Source: Bradyrhizobium sp. JYMT SZCCT0180
GTDB lineage: Bacteria; Pseudomonadota; Alphaproteobacteria; Rhizobiales; Xanthobacteraceae
Assembly (NCBI RefSeq): GCF_018130165.1
Contig: NZ_JAFCLZ010000023.1
Span: 88,377-152,376, forward strand
Length of the DNA: 64,000 bases
Direction: 5' to 3'
The position numbers were made by a program, and so were the translations under genes. Shown in pieces: positions 1 through 8,388 of this stretch. The stretch's first letter is position 1; every line of letters begins with the position of its first letter. Under the pieces are notes generated by a model. That model was given only the letters and a program-made list of their open reading frames with translations. It was not told the DNA's origin and ran no database searches.

Positions 1-491
1 AGCGCATGTCGATCGGCGCCGGCGTTTCCACCGGCTTCCCGGAGCTGTTCGATTTCTGCAACAGCCTGTTGCTGGACGACGGTCCCGCGATCGAGGACCG
101 CAACGTGCGTTCCCGGCTGGCGAACTATGCCGTGAAGGCGAGCGGGCTGAAATACACCAGCATGCGCGCGATCTCGGCGCTGTCGAAGGGCGATCGCCCG
201 GGTCCCGAAAATTCCATCGGCAAGCTGGTCGCTGGCTCGATGGTGCAGGAAGTCGCGATGTATGCGCTCGATTTGCAGGGCGCCGCCGGCGCGCTGAGCG
301 GGCCGGAGGACGCGGAGATTGCCGGAAAATTCCAGGCCATGCTGCTGCGTGCGCCGGGCACCCGCGTCGAGGGCGGCACCGACGAGATCATGCGCAACAT
401 TATTGCCGAACGCGTACTTGGCCTGCCCGGTGACATCAGGGTCGACAAGGACGTGCCGTTCAACAAGATTCCGACCAAGGGACGCGCGTAG
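1..491 (+). CDS. acyl-CoA dehydrogenase, C-terminal part (5' end outside window)
   Basis: This is the last ~162 residues of an acyl-CoA dehydrogenase; the reading frame is open to the left edge, so the start is missing. The visible part is the helical C-terminal flavin-binding domain, with the GGTDEIMRNIIAERVLGLPG signature that closes the family. It is closely similar to the C-terminus of the next gene, and both end in DKDVPFNKIPTKGR, so the two are tandem paralogues. FAD-dependent alpha,beta-dehydrogenation of an acyl-CoA is expected; the chain type cannot be told. An internal ATG at base 6 is not a likely start because the matching position in the neighbour lies deep inside the protein. 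Confidence 0.9.
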   Translation, partial: RMSIGAGVSTGFPELFDFCNSLLLDDGPAIEDRNVRSRLANYAVKASGLKYTSMRAISALSKGDRPGPENSIGKLVAGSMVQEVAMYALDLQGAAGALSGPEDAEIAGKFQAMLLRAPGTRVEGGTDEIMRNIIAERVLGLPGDIRVDKDVPFNKIPTKGRA

Positions 492-501
492 AGTTGATAC
501 C

Positions 502-602
502 CTCATCCTGAGGAGCGGCGTCTTCGCCGCGTCTCGAAGGATGAAGGCCCGGCTGGTGGCCACATGGTTCGAGACGGCGCTTCGCGCCTCCTCACCATGA
601 GG
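502..602. repeat. intergenic palindromic repeat (family A, copy 1)
   Basis: The element opens with CTCATCCTGAGGAGCGGC and closes with CTCCTCACCATGAGG, with GTCTCGAAGGATG and GGTTCGAGAC inside, so the ends pair as an imperfect hairpin. A second copy lies at 23288-23397. It fills the gap between the two acyl-CoA dehydrogenase genes. Confidence 0.8.
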
Positions 603-643
603 TTTGAGAACAACGCAAGAATTAAAACGTGAGAGGTCCGCCA

Positions 644-1888
644 ATGAACTTCGACGATACCCCGCAGGAAGCCGAATTCCGCGCCACCGCCCGTAAATGG
701 ATGGAAGCCAACGCGCCGAAGAAATACGAGGCGGAGCTTTCCAAATCCTCGCTCGGCCGCATTCGGCTGGAGAAGGAAGAGATCGTCGATGTCGGCAAGG
801 CCTGGCAGAAGAAGAAGGCCGAAGGCGGCTGGGCCTGTCTGCACTGGCCGAAGGAATATGGCGGCCGCGGCGCGACCCCGATCGAGAAGGTGATCTGGCA
901 GCAGGAAGAAGGCGTCTACGGCAAGCTGACGCAGCCGTTCCAGATCGGCGAGGGCATGTGCGGCCCGACCGTGATGGCGTTCGGCAGCGAGGAGCACAAG
1001 CGGCATTATCTGCCGAAGCTTGCCTCCGGCGAACACATCTGGTGCCAGCTGTTTTCGGAGCCGGCCGGTGGTTCCGACGTCGCGGGCCTGCGTACCCGTG
1101 CCGAGAAGAACGGCGACGACTGGATCATCAACGGCCAGAAAATCTGGACCTCGGGCGCGCACTATTCGGATTACGGCCTGTTGATCACCCGCACCGATCC
1201 CAACGTGCCCAAGCACAAGGGCCTGACGATGTTCTTCCTCGACATGAAGAGCAAGGGCGTCGAGGTGCGCCCCATCAAGCAGGCCAACGGCATGCAGGAA
1301 TTCAACGAGGTCTATTTCACTGATGTGGTGATCCCGGATCATCAGCGCCTCGGTGCGGTCGGCGACGGCTGGAACGTCTCGCTGACCACGCTGATGAACG
1401 AGCGCATGTCGATCGGCTCGCGGCTCGCCACCGGTTTCCCTGAAATGTTCGAGTTCTGCTCCAACCTGATGACCGATGACGGTCTTGCGATCGACGATCC
1501 CGCGGTCCGTTCGAAGCTTGCGAGCTGGGCGGTGAAGGCCAGCGGGCTGAAATACACCAGCTACCGCGCGATCTCGTCGCTGTCGAAGGGCGAGCGTCCG
1601 GGACCTGAGAACTCCATCGGCAAATTGGTGTCGGGCACGATGCTGCAGGACATCGCGACTTACGCGATGGACCTGGAAGGTGCGGCCGGTGCGTTGACCG
1701 GCGCGGATGAAGAAATCGCTAGCGGCCAGTTCCAGCAGATGCTGCTCTCTTCGCCGTCGATGCGTATTGCCGGAGGTACCGACGAAATCCTGCGCAACAT
1801 CATCGCCGAGCGCGTGCTCGGCCTGCCCGGCGACATCAGGGTCGACAAGGACGTGCCGTTCAACAAGATCCCGACCAAAGGGCGATGA
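644..1888 (+). CDS. acyl-CoA dehydrogenase
   Basis: A full-length 414-residue acyl-CoA dehydrogenase: FAD-dependent oxidation of an acyl-CoA, passing electrons to ETF. It begins MNFDDTPQEAEFR, has the CQLFSEPAGGSDVAGL flavin-site motif in the first third and ends with GGTDEILRNIIAERVLGLPG. I chose ATG 644 because GAGAGG lies 7 bases upstream; a GTG at 629 is in frame but would include that ribosome site. Its stop overlaps the nitroreductase start (ATGA), so the two are translationally coupled. It duplicates the partial gene to its left. The substrate cannot be read from sequence. Confidence 0.93.
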   Translation: MNFDDTPQEAEFRATARKWMEANAPKKYEAELSKSSLGRIRLEKEEIVDVGKAWQKKKAEGGWACLHWPKEYGGRGATPIEKVIWQQEEGVYGKLTQPFQIGEGMCGPTVMAFGSEEHKRHYLPKLASGEHIWCQLFSEPAGGSDVAGLRTRAEKNGDDWIINGQKIWTSGAHYSDYGLLITRTDPNVPKHKGLTMFFLDMKSKGVEVRPIKQANGMQEFNEVYFTDVVIPDHQRLGAVGDGWNVSLTTLMNERMSIGSRLATGFPEMFEFCSNLMTDDGLAIDDPAVRSKLASWAVKASGLKYTSYRAISSLSKGERPGPENSIGKLVSGTMLQDIATYAMDLEGAAGALTGADEEIASGQFQQMLLSSPSMRIAGGTDEILRNIIAERVLGLPGDIRVDKDVPFNKIPTKGR

Positions 1889-2604
1889 CCATGGATGCAA
1901 AAACGCCGAAGGCGCGCTACGCCAGCGAAGATCGCATCGGCGTGCTCGAGGAGTTGCTCGGCGAACGCTATTCGGTGCGCGCCTTCCTGCCGCGCGAGGT
2001 GCCGCGCGAGACCATCGAGCATATTCTCACCGTGTCGCAGCGCACCGCGTCATGGTGCAACAGCCAGCCATGGCAGGTCTTGATCGCGAGCGGCGAGGCC
2101 AAGGAGCGGTTTCGCAAGGCGATCTATGCCGAGGCTTCCTCGGGCGGTAAGGACGACCATGATTTCACGCCGCCGCGCGAATATCTCGGCGTCTATCTCG
2201 AGCGCCGGCGCGAGAGCGGGTTCCAGCTCTACAACACGCTCGGCATCGCCAGAGGCGACAAGATGGCTTATGCCAAACAGGCGCTGGAGAATTACAATTT
2301 CTTCGGCGCCCCGCATGTCGCTGTCATTCACACCGACGAGCCGCTCGGCACTTACGGCGCGGTCGATTGCGGTGCCTATGTCAGCAATTTCATGCTGGCG
2401 GCGCAGGCGCTCGGTCTCGGCACCATCCCGCAGGCCGCACTGGCGCGGCATTCCGGGCTGATCCGCCGACACTTCAAACTCGCCGATGATCGCCGCGTGG
2501 TCTGCGGCATTTCGTTCGGCTTTGCCGACAATGCGCACAAGGTCAACAGCTACCGGACCTCGCGCGCAAGCGTGGCCGATACCGTGACCTTCTTCGACGA
2601 CTAA
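1885..2604 (+). CDS. nitroreductase family protein
   Basis: A 239-residue FMN-dependent nitroreductase-fold protein. It carries the family N-terminal pattern RYSVRAFLPREVP followed by SQRTASWCNSQPWQ (phosphate and flavin binding) and, near the C-terminus, the VCGISFGFAD stretch. The family reduces nitro-aromatics, quinones or flavins with NAD(P)H; here coupling to an acyl-CoA dehydrogenase by a 4-base overlap suggests a redox role in the same pathway, which is inference. ATG 1885 gives MTMDAK; ATG 1891 is equally possible. A hairpin pair follows the stop. Confidence 0.88.
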   Translation: MTMDAKTPKARYASEDRIGVLEELLGERYSVRAFLPREVPRETIEHILTVSQRTASWCNSQPWQVLIASGEAKERFRKAIYAEASSGGKDDHDFTPPREYLGVYLERRRESGFQLYNTLGIARGDKMAYAKQALENYNFFGAPHVAVIHTDEPLGTYGAVDCGAYVSNFMLAAQALGLGTIPQAALARHSGLIRRHFKLADDRRVVCGISFGFADNAHKVNSYRTSRASVADTVTFFDD

Positions 2605-2606
2605 TA

Positions 2607-2669
2607 GTGCGCTCGAACATCAGAGCGCACAGGAAAAGCCCCGATCGCCAATGGCAGCCCGGGCTTTTC
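2607..2669. terminator. double hairpin, probable bidirectional terminator
   Basis: Two stems lie between convergent genes. GTGCGCTC (2607-2614) pairs with GAGCGCAC (2623-2630). GAAAAGCCC (2633-2641) pairs with GGGCTTTTC (2661-2669), giving T-rich tails on both strands. It can serve the nitroreductase on the plus strand and the small secreted protein on the minus strand. Confidence 0.7.
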
Positions 2670-2690
2670 GCTATCTTAATTCAGACGAGG

Positions 2691-2936
2691 TCAGTAGGCG
2701 CAGACATTGACGGTGCGCAGGCGCAGACCGCGACGGGTTTCGACCCACTGCTGCCGGAGGCAGTCGTTGTAGCCATAGCCGGTGTTGAGGTAGACGCCAC
2801 CGAAGCCGATGCCGATACCATGGCCCCAATAGCCGTGGTGGTGGTGATGATGGAAGGGGCCGGCGGCGGCGGGCGCAGCAGCGGCGAGGGTGAGGGCGGT
2901 GGCGGCGATCAGTCCGAGGGTAACCTTGCGAAGCAT
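2691..2936 (-). CDS. small secreted protein with His tract and C-terminal NVC motif
   Basis: An 81-residue protein with a clear signal peptide (MLRKVTLGLIAATALTLAAA, then APAAAGP), a run of six histidines, a glycine/tyrosine-rich middle, and a C-terminal segment with two cysteines ending TVNVCAY. ATG 2936 is chosen because GGAG stands 7 bases upstream; longer in-frame starts would spoil the signal peptide. The C-terminus resembles that of the His-rich protein at 12372-12662, so both look like members of one small periplasmic or secreted family. The His tract suggests metal binding, but nothing else in the sequence proves a function. Confidence 0.8.
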   Translation of the reverse strand: MLRKVTLGLIAATALTLAAAAPAAAGPFHHHHHHGYWGHGIGIGFGGVYLNTGYGYNDCLRQQWVETRRGLRLRTVNVCAY

Positions 2937-3080
2937 TGTATTCTCCAATTGAATGGCGCGGGGGCCGTTGTTTCGTCCCTGCATCTTCGTCGGCGCGACG
3001 TGAATATTCGTTCACGCCGGTTCCGGAGAATCGTGTTTCAGGAATGTTTCGTGGGATGGAGGGGACGACACCTTTTCTTC

Positions 3081-3207
3081 CCTTCTCCCCTTGTGGGAGA
3101 AGGTGCCTTCGCGCAGCGAAGGCGGATGAGGGGTTGTCTCCGCGGATAGAGACCCCTCATCCGTCGCGGACTTCGTCCGCGCCACCTTCTCCCACAAGGG
3201 GAGAAGG
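3081..3207. repeat. long intergenic inverted repeat
   Basis: CCTTCTCCCCTTGTGGGAGA begins at 3081 and its near-exact reverse complement ends at 3207, giving arms of about 25 bp. An inner pair, GGATGAGGGGT against ACCCCTCATCC, makes nested stems. It sits just beyond the stop of the crotonase gene and may double as a transcript end. Confidence 0.85.
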
Positions 3208-3212
3208 AAGAA

Positions 3213-3998
3213 TCAGAACCTCGGCGCCCTTTTTTCCGCGAAGGCCTTGATGCCTTCCTTGATCTCGTCGCCGCGCATGCTCTCGCGGTGGCGCTGGTTT
3301 GCGGCGGCCTCGTCGAGCTTGCCACGGGCGAATTCGTTAATGGCGCGTTTCATGCCGCGCATCGCGACAGGTGCGTTACCGGCGAGGATGTTCGCAAGCT
3401 TGCCTACTTCCTCGTCGAGCATCTCCATCGGCACCATCGCGGTGAGATAGCCGATCCGCAGCATCTCGGGCGCCGAGATCTTCTCCGCCGTCAGAAACAG
3501 TTTCTTGGCATTGTCGACGCCGAGCCGCGTCACGTAACGCTCGATGCCGCTCTTGTAATAATGCAGGCCGAGCCGCGCCGCCGGCATGAACATTTCAGCC
3601 GTATCGACGCCGATGCGGAAATCGCAGGCCAGCGCCAGGTCGGTCGAGCCGCCATAGACGCCGCCATTGAGCCGGCAGATCGTCGGCACCCCGAGATCCT
3701 CCAGGCGGTTGACCACCACCTCGAACGCCGAGCCGGCGCTCTGCTCCTCTTTGGCGCTGACGGCGCGGTCGGCGACCGAATTGAGATCGTAGCCGGCCGA
3801 GAAGGCGCGGCCGGTGCCGGTCAGCACCAGCACCCGGATGTCGGGATCGGCCTCGATCCGGTCGAACAGCTTTATGAGTTCGCCGAGGTCCTCGCTCTGC
3901 AGCCGGTTCAAATGTTTCGGCCGGTTGAGGCGGATGGTGGCGCGCGCGCCGCTGATGTCGAGTACCGGCGAACTCGCCGCCGCGGCTGAATTGGGCAT
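3213..3998 (-). CDS. enoyl-CoA hydratase/isomerase family protein with altered active site
   Basis: A 261-residue crotonase-fold protein. The oxyanion-hole segment RAFSAGYDL (about residues 64-72) and LALACDFRI (about 121-129) are present. The usual catalytic glutamates are not: the GGGxEL position reads GGSTDL (Asp120) and the PExxLGL position reads PAARLGL (Ala140). The family includes hydratases, isomerases, dehalogenases and hydrolases that use different residues, so the reaction is open. ATG 3998 is preferred over 4010 because GGAG precedes it by 6 bases. It is a single gene, convergent with the upstream block. Confidence 0.85.
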   Translation of the reverse strand: MPNSAAAASSPVLDISGARATIRLNRPKHLNRLQSEDLGELIKLFDRIEADPDIRVLVLTGTGRAFSAGYDLNSVADRAVSAKEEQSAGSAFEVVVNRLEDLGVPTICRLNGGVYGGSTDLALACDFRIGVDTAEMFMPAARLGLHYYKSGIERYVTRLGVDNAKKLFLTAEKISAPEMLRIGYLTAMVPMEMLDEEVGKLANILAGNAPVAMRGMKRAINEFARGKLDEAAANQRHRESMRGDEIKEGIKAFAEKRAPRF

Positions 3999-4359
3999 AT
4001 CGTTCTCCATTCTTGTTATTTACTTGCTCTTATTTTTTCACTTGCGCGCGCCGTTTGCCGTGCCATCAGCAGGCGAAAATCGACGAGGTCAAGCACCAAG
4101 AGCTTCGACAGCCGCGTGGTGCTGCCGAAAGTGCCCGCCGCAGGGAAGGTCGTCAACGACGGGCGGCAAACGGCGTTCTCGCGTCGAAATGCCCACCGGC
4201 GAGGCTGCGCGGCAAGCCCGTCGGGGGATGAATTTTCTCGAATCCCGACAAATCGTCGTTTTTTCCCCGCATATCGAAAATAGCCTTTGGCCTTTACGAT
4301 AGCGGCACTGCAAAAAAATCGCGAAAAAATTCACTCCCTGAAAAATTGGTTGGCTTCCA
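3999..4359. other. gene-free stretch upstream of two divergent genes
   Basis: About 360 bases between the divergent crotonase and cyclic-nucleotide-binding genes. It has T-rich runs near 4014-4035 and A-rich runs near 4309-4345 that could belong to promoters, but I find no convincing -35/-10 pair, repeat or RNA gene. Confidence 0.5.
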
Positions 4360-5028
4360 ATGGATCCGTCTCATCTGGCACAACACGCCGGCACGGCCGG
4401 CGCCCTCTTCGCGTCGATCTTCGTGATCGCCACCACCACGATGCGGACGATGATTCCTTTGCGGGTGTTCGGCATTCTCGCCAACATCGCCCTGTTTCTG
4501 ACCGCCATTCCGTCCCGTAATTATCTGGTCATGGTGGTGCAGGTGGCGATGCTGCTGGTCAATTCCTGGCGGCTGCACCAGATGCTGCAGCTCGTGCGCG
4601 ACGTGAAAAAATCGGTCAACAGCGACCTGTCGATGGATTGGCTGAAGCCGTTCATGACCGAGCGCGATTGCGCGGCCGGGGAAATGCTGTTCTACAAGGA
4701 CGAGAAGGCCGAAGACATGCTCTACATCGTCAGCGGCAAGTTCAAGCTGGTCGAGTCCGGCATCGTCTTGCCGGTCGGCGCCATCGTCGGCGAACTTGGC
4801 ATGCTGTCGCCGTCGAACATGCGCACCCAGTCGCTGGAATGCATCGAGGCCGGCCTCGTACTGAGCGTCAGCTACAGCAAGGTCGAGGAACTCTACGTTC
4901 AAAACCCGGCGTTCGGCTTTTACTTCCTTCGCCTCGCCAGCGCCCGGTTGTTTCAGAACCTCGAGACGCTGCAGCACCAGCTGGCCCAGCAAACGGCGGC
5001 GTCTGCCGCCGGGCCGAAACCCGCATAG
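4360..5028 (+). CDS. membrane protein with C-terminal cyclic-nucleotide-binding domain
   Basis: A 222-residue protein with two or three hydrophobic N-terminal segments (within residues 10-75, including VFGILANIALFLTAIP and LVMVVQVAMLL), then a cNMP-binding beta-roll of about 110 residues (GEMLFYKDEKAEDMLYIVSG onward). The phosphate-binding cassette region reads VGELGMLSPSNMRTQS and keeps the Glu and Arg expected for cyclic-nucleotide contact. There is no DNA-binding helix-turn-helix, so it is a membrane sensor rather than a Crp regulator. The layout, short membrane domain plus cNMP domain, parallels animal Popeye proteins. It lies 18 bases before the next gene. Confidence 0.8.
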   Translation: MDPSHLAQHAGTAGALFASIFVIATTTMRTMIPLRVFGILANIALFLTAIPSRNYLVMVVQVAMLLVNSWRLHQMLQLVRDVKKSVNSDLSMDWLKPFMTERDCAAGEMLFYKDEKAEDMLYIVSGKFKLVESGIVLPVGAIVGELGMLSPSNMRTQSLECIEAGLVLSVSYSKVEELYVQNPAFGFYFLRLASARLFQNLETLQHQLAQQTAASAAGPKPA

Positions 5029-5046
5029 AGGCCGGGAGCTACGGGA

Positions 5047-5931
5047 GTGTCAGACCGCGGTTTCATGTCGTCGTTGCGTTATCTGTTCGCCGATTTCATC
5101 GGTGAGGAGGACGACACCCCGCCATTCCTGCCTGAGGGCTTGCCGGAAGCGGTGACCGATGTCGCGAGCGATGCCATCCATCTGCTGATCGATTATCAGA
5201 GCACGAGCTATGCGCAGCTTTACGTCGACCGGCTGCGGCGGTTCGTCGGCCGCAATGGGGTCGATGATGCGATGCTGGTCGAGATCGCGCGGCTGATGGC
5301 GGTGCGCATGAGCTACGAGGATCCGATCCGGATCGCGCAGCTCAAGCTTGCCGAGTTCAACGAGGGGTCCGGCAGGAACTACAATCCGGTCGTCGATATC
5401 AGGAAATTCCGCGTCGACGAACTGGTCAGCGCGCTCCCCGCCATTATCGCGGAATTTCTGATCGATGCGCTTGACTGGGCGGGGTGGGCGCACAAGCGGA
5501 TTTCCATGCGTTTCAGCGCGGCAAGCCGTCTCGGCGTTCGCCGCCTCAAGATTGAAGCTGGGCTGAAGCGGTGGCGGCGCTATTCGGTGCGTTACGCCAA
5601 GGAACGGCTGTGGGTCGAACGCTGGCTGCACATGATCAGCCGCGGCCTGGACAAACAGTCAGCCGCGGCTTCTGAAATCGTGCAGACCGCGACCATGATC
5701 GAGGGCTATGGCGACGTCTACCGTCAGGGCATGGCGGACTGGAACGCGATCATCGATGGCCTGGCCAAGCCGACCTTCGACGGCGTGCTGGCGCTATCGG
5801 ATCTCGCCGGAGCGGTAGCGGAAGCGCGCGCGGCGGCGCTGCCCGATCCGCGGCAGGCCGCGCTCAAGCGCAAGATCGAGGAAATCAGGGCGCGGGTGCC
5901 GGCCGGCGGCTCGAGCGCCGCGGCGGGGTGA
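5047..5931 (+). CDS. conserved hypothetical protein, partner of cNMP-binding membrane protein
   Basis: A 294-residue, mostly helical protein that I do not recognise. It has no signal peptide and no clear membrane span. The middle has the aromatic stretch LDWAGWAHKR, and a charged helix (ALKRKIEEIRARV) closes it. GTG 5047 has GGGAG 8 bases upstream; ATG 5065 is an alternative start without a site. The tight spacing to the cyclic-nucleotide-binding membrane gene suggests co-transcription and possibly an effector or scaffold role, which is inference only. Confidence 0.7.
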   Translation: MSDRGFMSSLRYLFADFIGEEDDTPPFLPEGLPEAVTDVASDAIHLLIDYQSTSYAQLYVDRLRRFVGRNGVDDAMLVEIARLMAVRMSYEDPIRIAQLKLAEFNEGSGRNYNPVVDIRKFRVDELVSALPAIIAEFLIDALDWAGWAHKRISMRFSAASRLGVRRLKIEAGLKRWRRYSVRYAKERLWVERWLHMISRGLDKQSAAASEIVQTATMIEGYGDVYRQGMADWNAIIDGLAKPTFDGVLALSDLAGAVAEARAAALPDPRQAALKRKIEEIRARVPAGGSSAAAG

Positions 5932-5964
5932 GCGGGATGCGATTACGCGCTCTGTGCGGGTGTT

Positions 5965-6111
5965 CTCCCTCGCCCCGCACTTCGCGGGGAGAGGGTTGGG
6001 GTGAGGGGCTCTATCCGCTAACGCCGGTGTCAATTGATAGACCGGTACCCCCTCACCCGGATCGCAAGAGCGATCCGACCTCTCCCCGCAAGCGGGGCGA
6101 GGTGACCTGAA
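5965..6111. repeat. intergenic palindromic repeat (family B, copy 1)
   Basis: An element beginning CTCCCTCGCCCCGCAC and ending CCCCGCAAGCGGGGCGAGGT, with nested stems. A block of about 65 bases in its centre (around 5997-6062) is identical to the copy at 32870-33038. The hairpin at 6061-6074 (ATCGC, loop, GCGAT) differs from the other copy by paired changes. Confidence 0.9.
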
Positions 6112-6134
6112 CCTCGGTGTCCGACGCGGGGTAG

Positions 6135-7538
6135 TTACGCGCTTTGCACGGTCTTCACGGCTACCACCTTGTCGTCGTGGGGCGGCGGGTGCCGCTTCAG
6201 ATGATCGCGGCGCATGCCGATTTCGTCGCGCACGAATTCATAGCCGAGCTTGAATGTGTCCATCCCGTCGCCGGAGATGGTGCCGTCGCGCATCCCCATC
6301 ACCACACGCCGAAGGATGGCTTCGAGTTCGTCCTGCAGCTCGTCGAGCGCGTCGAACGATCGTGCATCCGCTATCCGCTCGCCGACATCGAGAACGGCGG
6401 TTGCCAGTTCACTGGCCCTCTCCGGCGCGATCCGGGTCACCTTGGCGTACAGCGCGGCGAACAGCGATCCGATGATGCCGAGTGCGGCGAGGGCGACGTA
6501 CATCAGGTCGCTGTAGCGCTCGATAAATGATTTGGATTCATCGTTGATGTATTCGGTTGCCCCTGGATGTGCGACGATGAAAGCATCCTTGTCGGTCGCG
6601 GCCGGCTCGATCTTCGAGGCGAAGCCGCCGTCGAGCGCCAGTTCCGACTTGTTTTCATAGATGATGCGCGCGAGATCGCTCACGGTCGGCGTCGACAGAC
6701 CAGATTGCGCAACCAGCAACCACTGCAGGCCGACCGTCTCCACATCCTCTTCAGGGATGGTGGGTGAGGCCGAAAGCGTACCGGATTCGATCGTTTCTTC
6801 CGAAAGGACCGGATATTTTCGCGTCAGGGCCTTTGCCGCATCGATGGCGTTGAGGGCGAAGGTGCCGCGCCGCGCAATTTGCTCGAAGTTCTTGTCCTTT
6901 ACGGTCCGCGAGGCATGGACGACCGCGATCACTGCGCCAAAGCCCGATGTTGTGAGCAGCTTGTCTAGCGTCGTACCCGGCGGCGCCATCTGGACCCGTG
7001 CCGCCGCGGGCCCCTCCGACAGGTCGAGAATGGTGCGGATCAGCGTGACACTGCTTTCGTTCTCGGCGACGACGGCAATCTTCTTTTTCTTAAGTTCAGC
7101 GAGGGTCTTGATTTTCTTGCCGGCGGGGCTGACCAGCAGCAGCACGTCATGTTCGAGGATCGCGACCGCGCGCGCCCGGGGCGGGATTTTTGCGTCGGTA
7201 CGCAGAATCGCAAGGTTGGCTTCCTTACGGTCAAACTGGGCGATCGCCTTGGCGCTGTCGCTGTTGGGCACGATCTTGAGGCGCAGCCGCGACGAATTGT
7301 TCTTCAGGACGGTGGCAAGCCGGGCCGCAAAGCGCGCCTCGGGGCCGTTGGCTTGGCCGACGGCGAAGACCAGCGTTTCGGCATTTCGCACCCAGGTCCG
7401 GCCGGCCCACACCGTTGCGGCGGTGAGGACGAGGGTGAGAATCGAAAACAGCACGATCTGGGAGCGGTTGCTTTTGACCACCGGCATACGCAGGCGCCGT
7501 GGCATACCGGGTCTTGGTGTTGGGGCTTCAGCACTCAT
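6135..7538 (-). CDS. TAXI-type TRAP solute-binding protein, membrane-anchored
   Basis: A 467-residue protein with an uncleaved-looking N-terminal membrane segment (VLFSILTLVLTAATVWAG), a periplasmic domain with TAXI-family features (VFAVGQANGPEARFAARLA early on, later KKKIAVVAENES), a second span near the C-terminus (LMYVALAALGIIGSLFAALY) and a cytoplasmic tail of about 90 residues. TAXI proteins bind carboxylates for TRAP permeases, but no permease is nearby, so it is an orphan and may act as a sensor. ATG 7538 is preferred; an in-frame TTG at 7571 lacks a ribosome site. Confidence 0.75.
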   Translation of the reverse strand: MSAEAPTPRPGMPRRLRMPVVKSNRSQIVLFSILTLVLTAATVWAGRTWVRNAETLVFAVGQANGPEARFAARLATVLKNNSSRLRLKIVPNSDSAKAIAQFDRKEANLAILRTDAKIPPRARAVAILEHDVLLLVSPAGKKIKTLAELKKKKIAVVAENESSVTLIRTILDLSEGPAAARVQMAPPGTTLDKLLTTSGFGAVIAVVHASRTVKDKNFEQIARRGTFALNAIDAAKALTRKYPVLSEETIESGTLSASPTIPEEDVETVGLQWLLVAQSGLSTPTVSDLARIIYENKSELALDGGFASKIEPAATDKDAFIVAHPGATEYINDESKSFIERYSDLMYVALAALGIIGSLFAALYAKVTRIAPERASELATAVLDVGERIADARSFDALDELQDELEAILRRVVMGMRDGTISGDGMDTFKLGYEFVRDEIGMRRDHLKRHPPPHDDKVVAVKTVQSA

Positions 7539-7893
7539 GGCTATACCCGGTCGGAGGACATCCCGCCGCAAAATCTGCGTCGCAGGCCATCCAAATGAAT
7601 TCGTAAATACCTAGAAACGAACGACAATTTCCTGCGCGGCAATGATATCCCGCCCCTGCCGGATTGCAAATCGTCCTCCCGCCGGTAACCTTACCCGCGC
7701 AAGCTGGGCCGACGCCGCAGTATCGCCGTTGGGCCACACCATGTTTTTTTCCAACCACCCACAGGTGCATTCCGGTCCGGGAGGTGCCATAAATACCGGC
7801 AACGTTCACGTCCGGGTTCGAGAAGAAAATTCGCTGACAGCCTAGACCCCCGGTTTATTGCCACCTCGTTAGTCCCAGCAAAGGGCGTCAGCT
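7539..7893. other. gene-free stretch between divergent genes
   Basis: About 355 bases between the TAXI-type gene and the DUF3307 gene. It must hold both promoters, but I see no strong promoter pair, repeat or RNA gene. Confidence 0.45.
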
Positions 7894-7908
7894 TTGTTGT
7901 TTCCTTCC

Positions 7909-8301
7909 ATGTCGTCGTCGGTCCCGATTGTTGCGCTGGTGGGATGGATGTTGCTTCTCACGGTGAAGCACATCATTGCCGACTTCATTTTTCAGACTTC
8001 CTGGATGGCGATCGGCAAGGACCAGAAGACCGGCTGGGCGATGCCGCTATTGGCGCACTGCTCGGTGCATCTCGTGACATCGTTGCTGCTGATCATGGTG
8101 GTCGCGCCGCGGTTCTGGTTCGTCGCCTTCATCGATTTCGCGATCCACATCACGATCGACCGCATCAAGGGGATCTGCGCATCGTCCTTCGGCGTGACGC
8201 TGGAGAATGAGCATCCCTGGTTCTGGACACTGATCGGCGTCGACCAGGCCCTGCACCATCTCACCGGCTTCGGCCTGGCGATCTACATGGCGGCGAACTG
8301 A
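7909..8301 (+). CDS. DUF3307 family membrane protein
   Basis: A 130-residue integral membrane protein of the DUF3307 type. It has the conserved opening LLLTVKHIIADFIFQTSWMA, a central HCSVHLVTSLL and DFAIHITIDRIKG, and LIGVDQALHHLTG near the end. The spaced His and Asp residues inside the membrane helices are the family hallmark; the function is unknown. ATG 7909 is taken as the start, but a TTG at 7894 has AAGGG 8 bases upstream and would add five residues. Confidence 0.8.
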   Translation: MSSSVPIVALVGWMLLLTVKHIIADFIFQTSWMAIGKDQKTGWAMPLLAHCSVHLVTSLLLIMVVAPRFWFVAFIDFAIHITIDRIKGICASSFGVTLENEHPWFWTLIGVDQALHHLTGFGLAIYMAAN

Positions 8302-8307
8302 TCCGGT

Positions 8308-8388
8308 CAGAGCGTTTTCCAGCGAAGCAAGCCCTCGGACTTGATCCGGGGGGATACCGGTTCGCGTAAAGAAAACGCGTCAAAACAA
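8308..8388. repeat. intergenic palindromic repeat (GCGTTTTC type)
   Basis: GCGTTTTC at 8312-8319 pairs with GAAAACGC at 8371-8378; the core has GGGGGATACCGGTTCGCGTA and the tail GTCAAAACAA. I recognise the type as a common rhizobial intergenic element. The rest of the 8302-8630 gap holds no gene that I can support. Confidence 0.75.

Noticed and set aside
503..1900. 465-codon open frame on the minus strand
   Set aside because: Antisense to the second acyl-CoA dehydrogenase.
2671..3015. Overlapping 114-codon frame opposite or across the small secreted protein
   Set aside because: The 81-residue frame has a signal peptide and ribosome site; this one does not.
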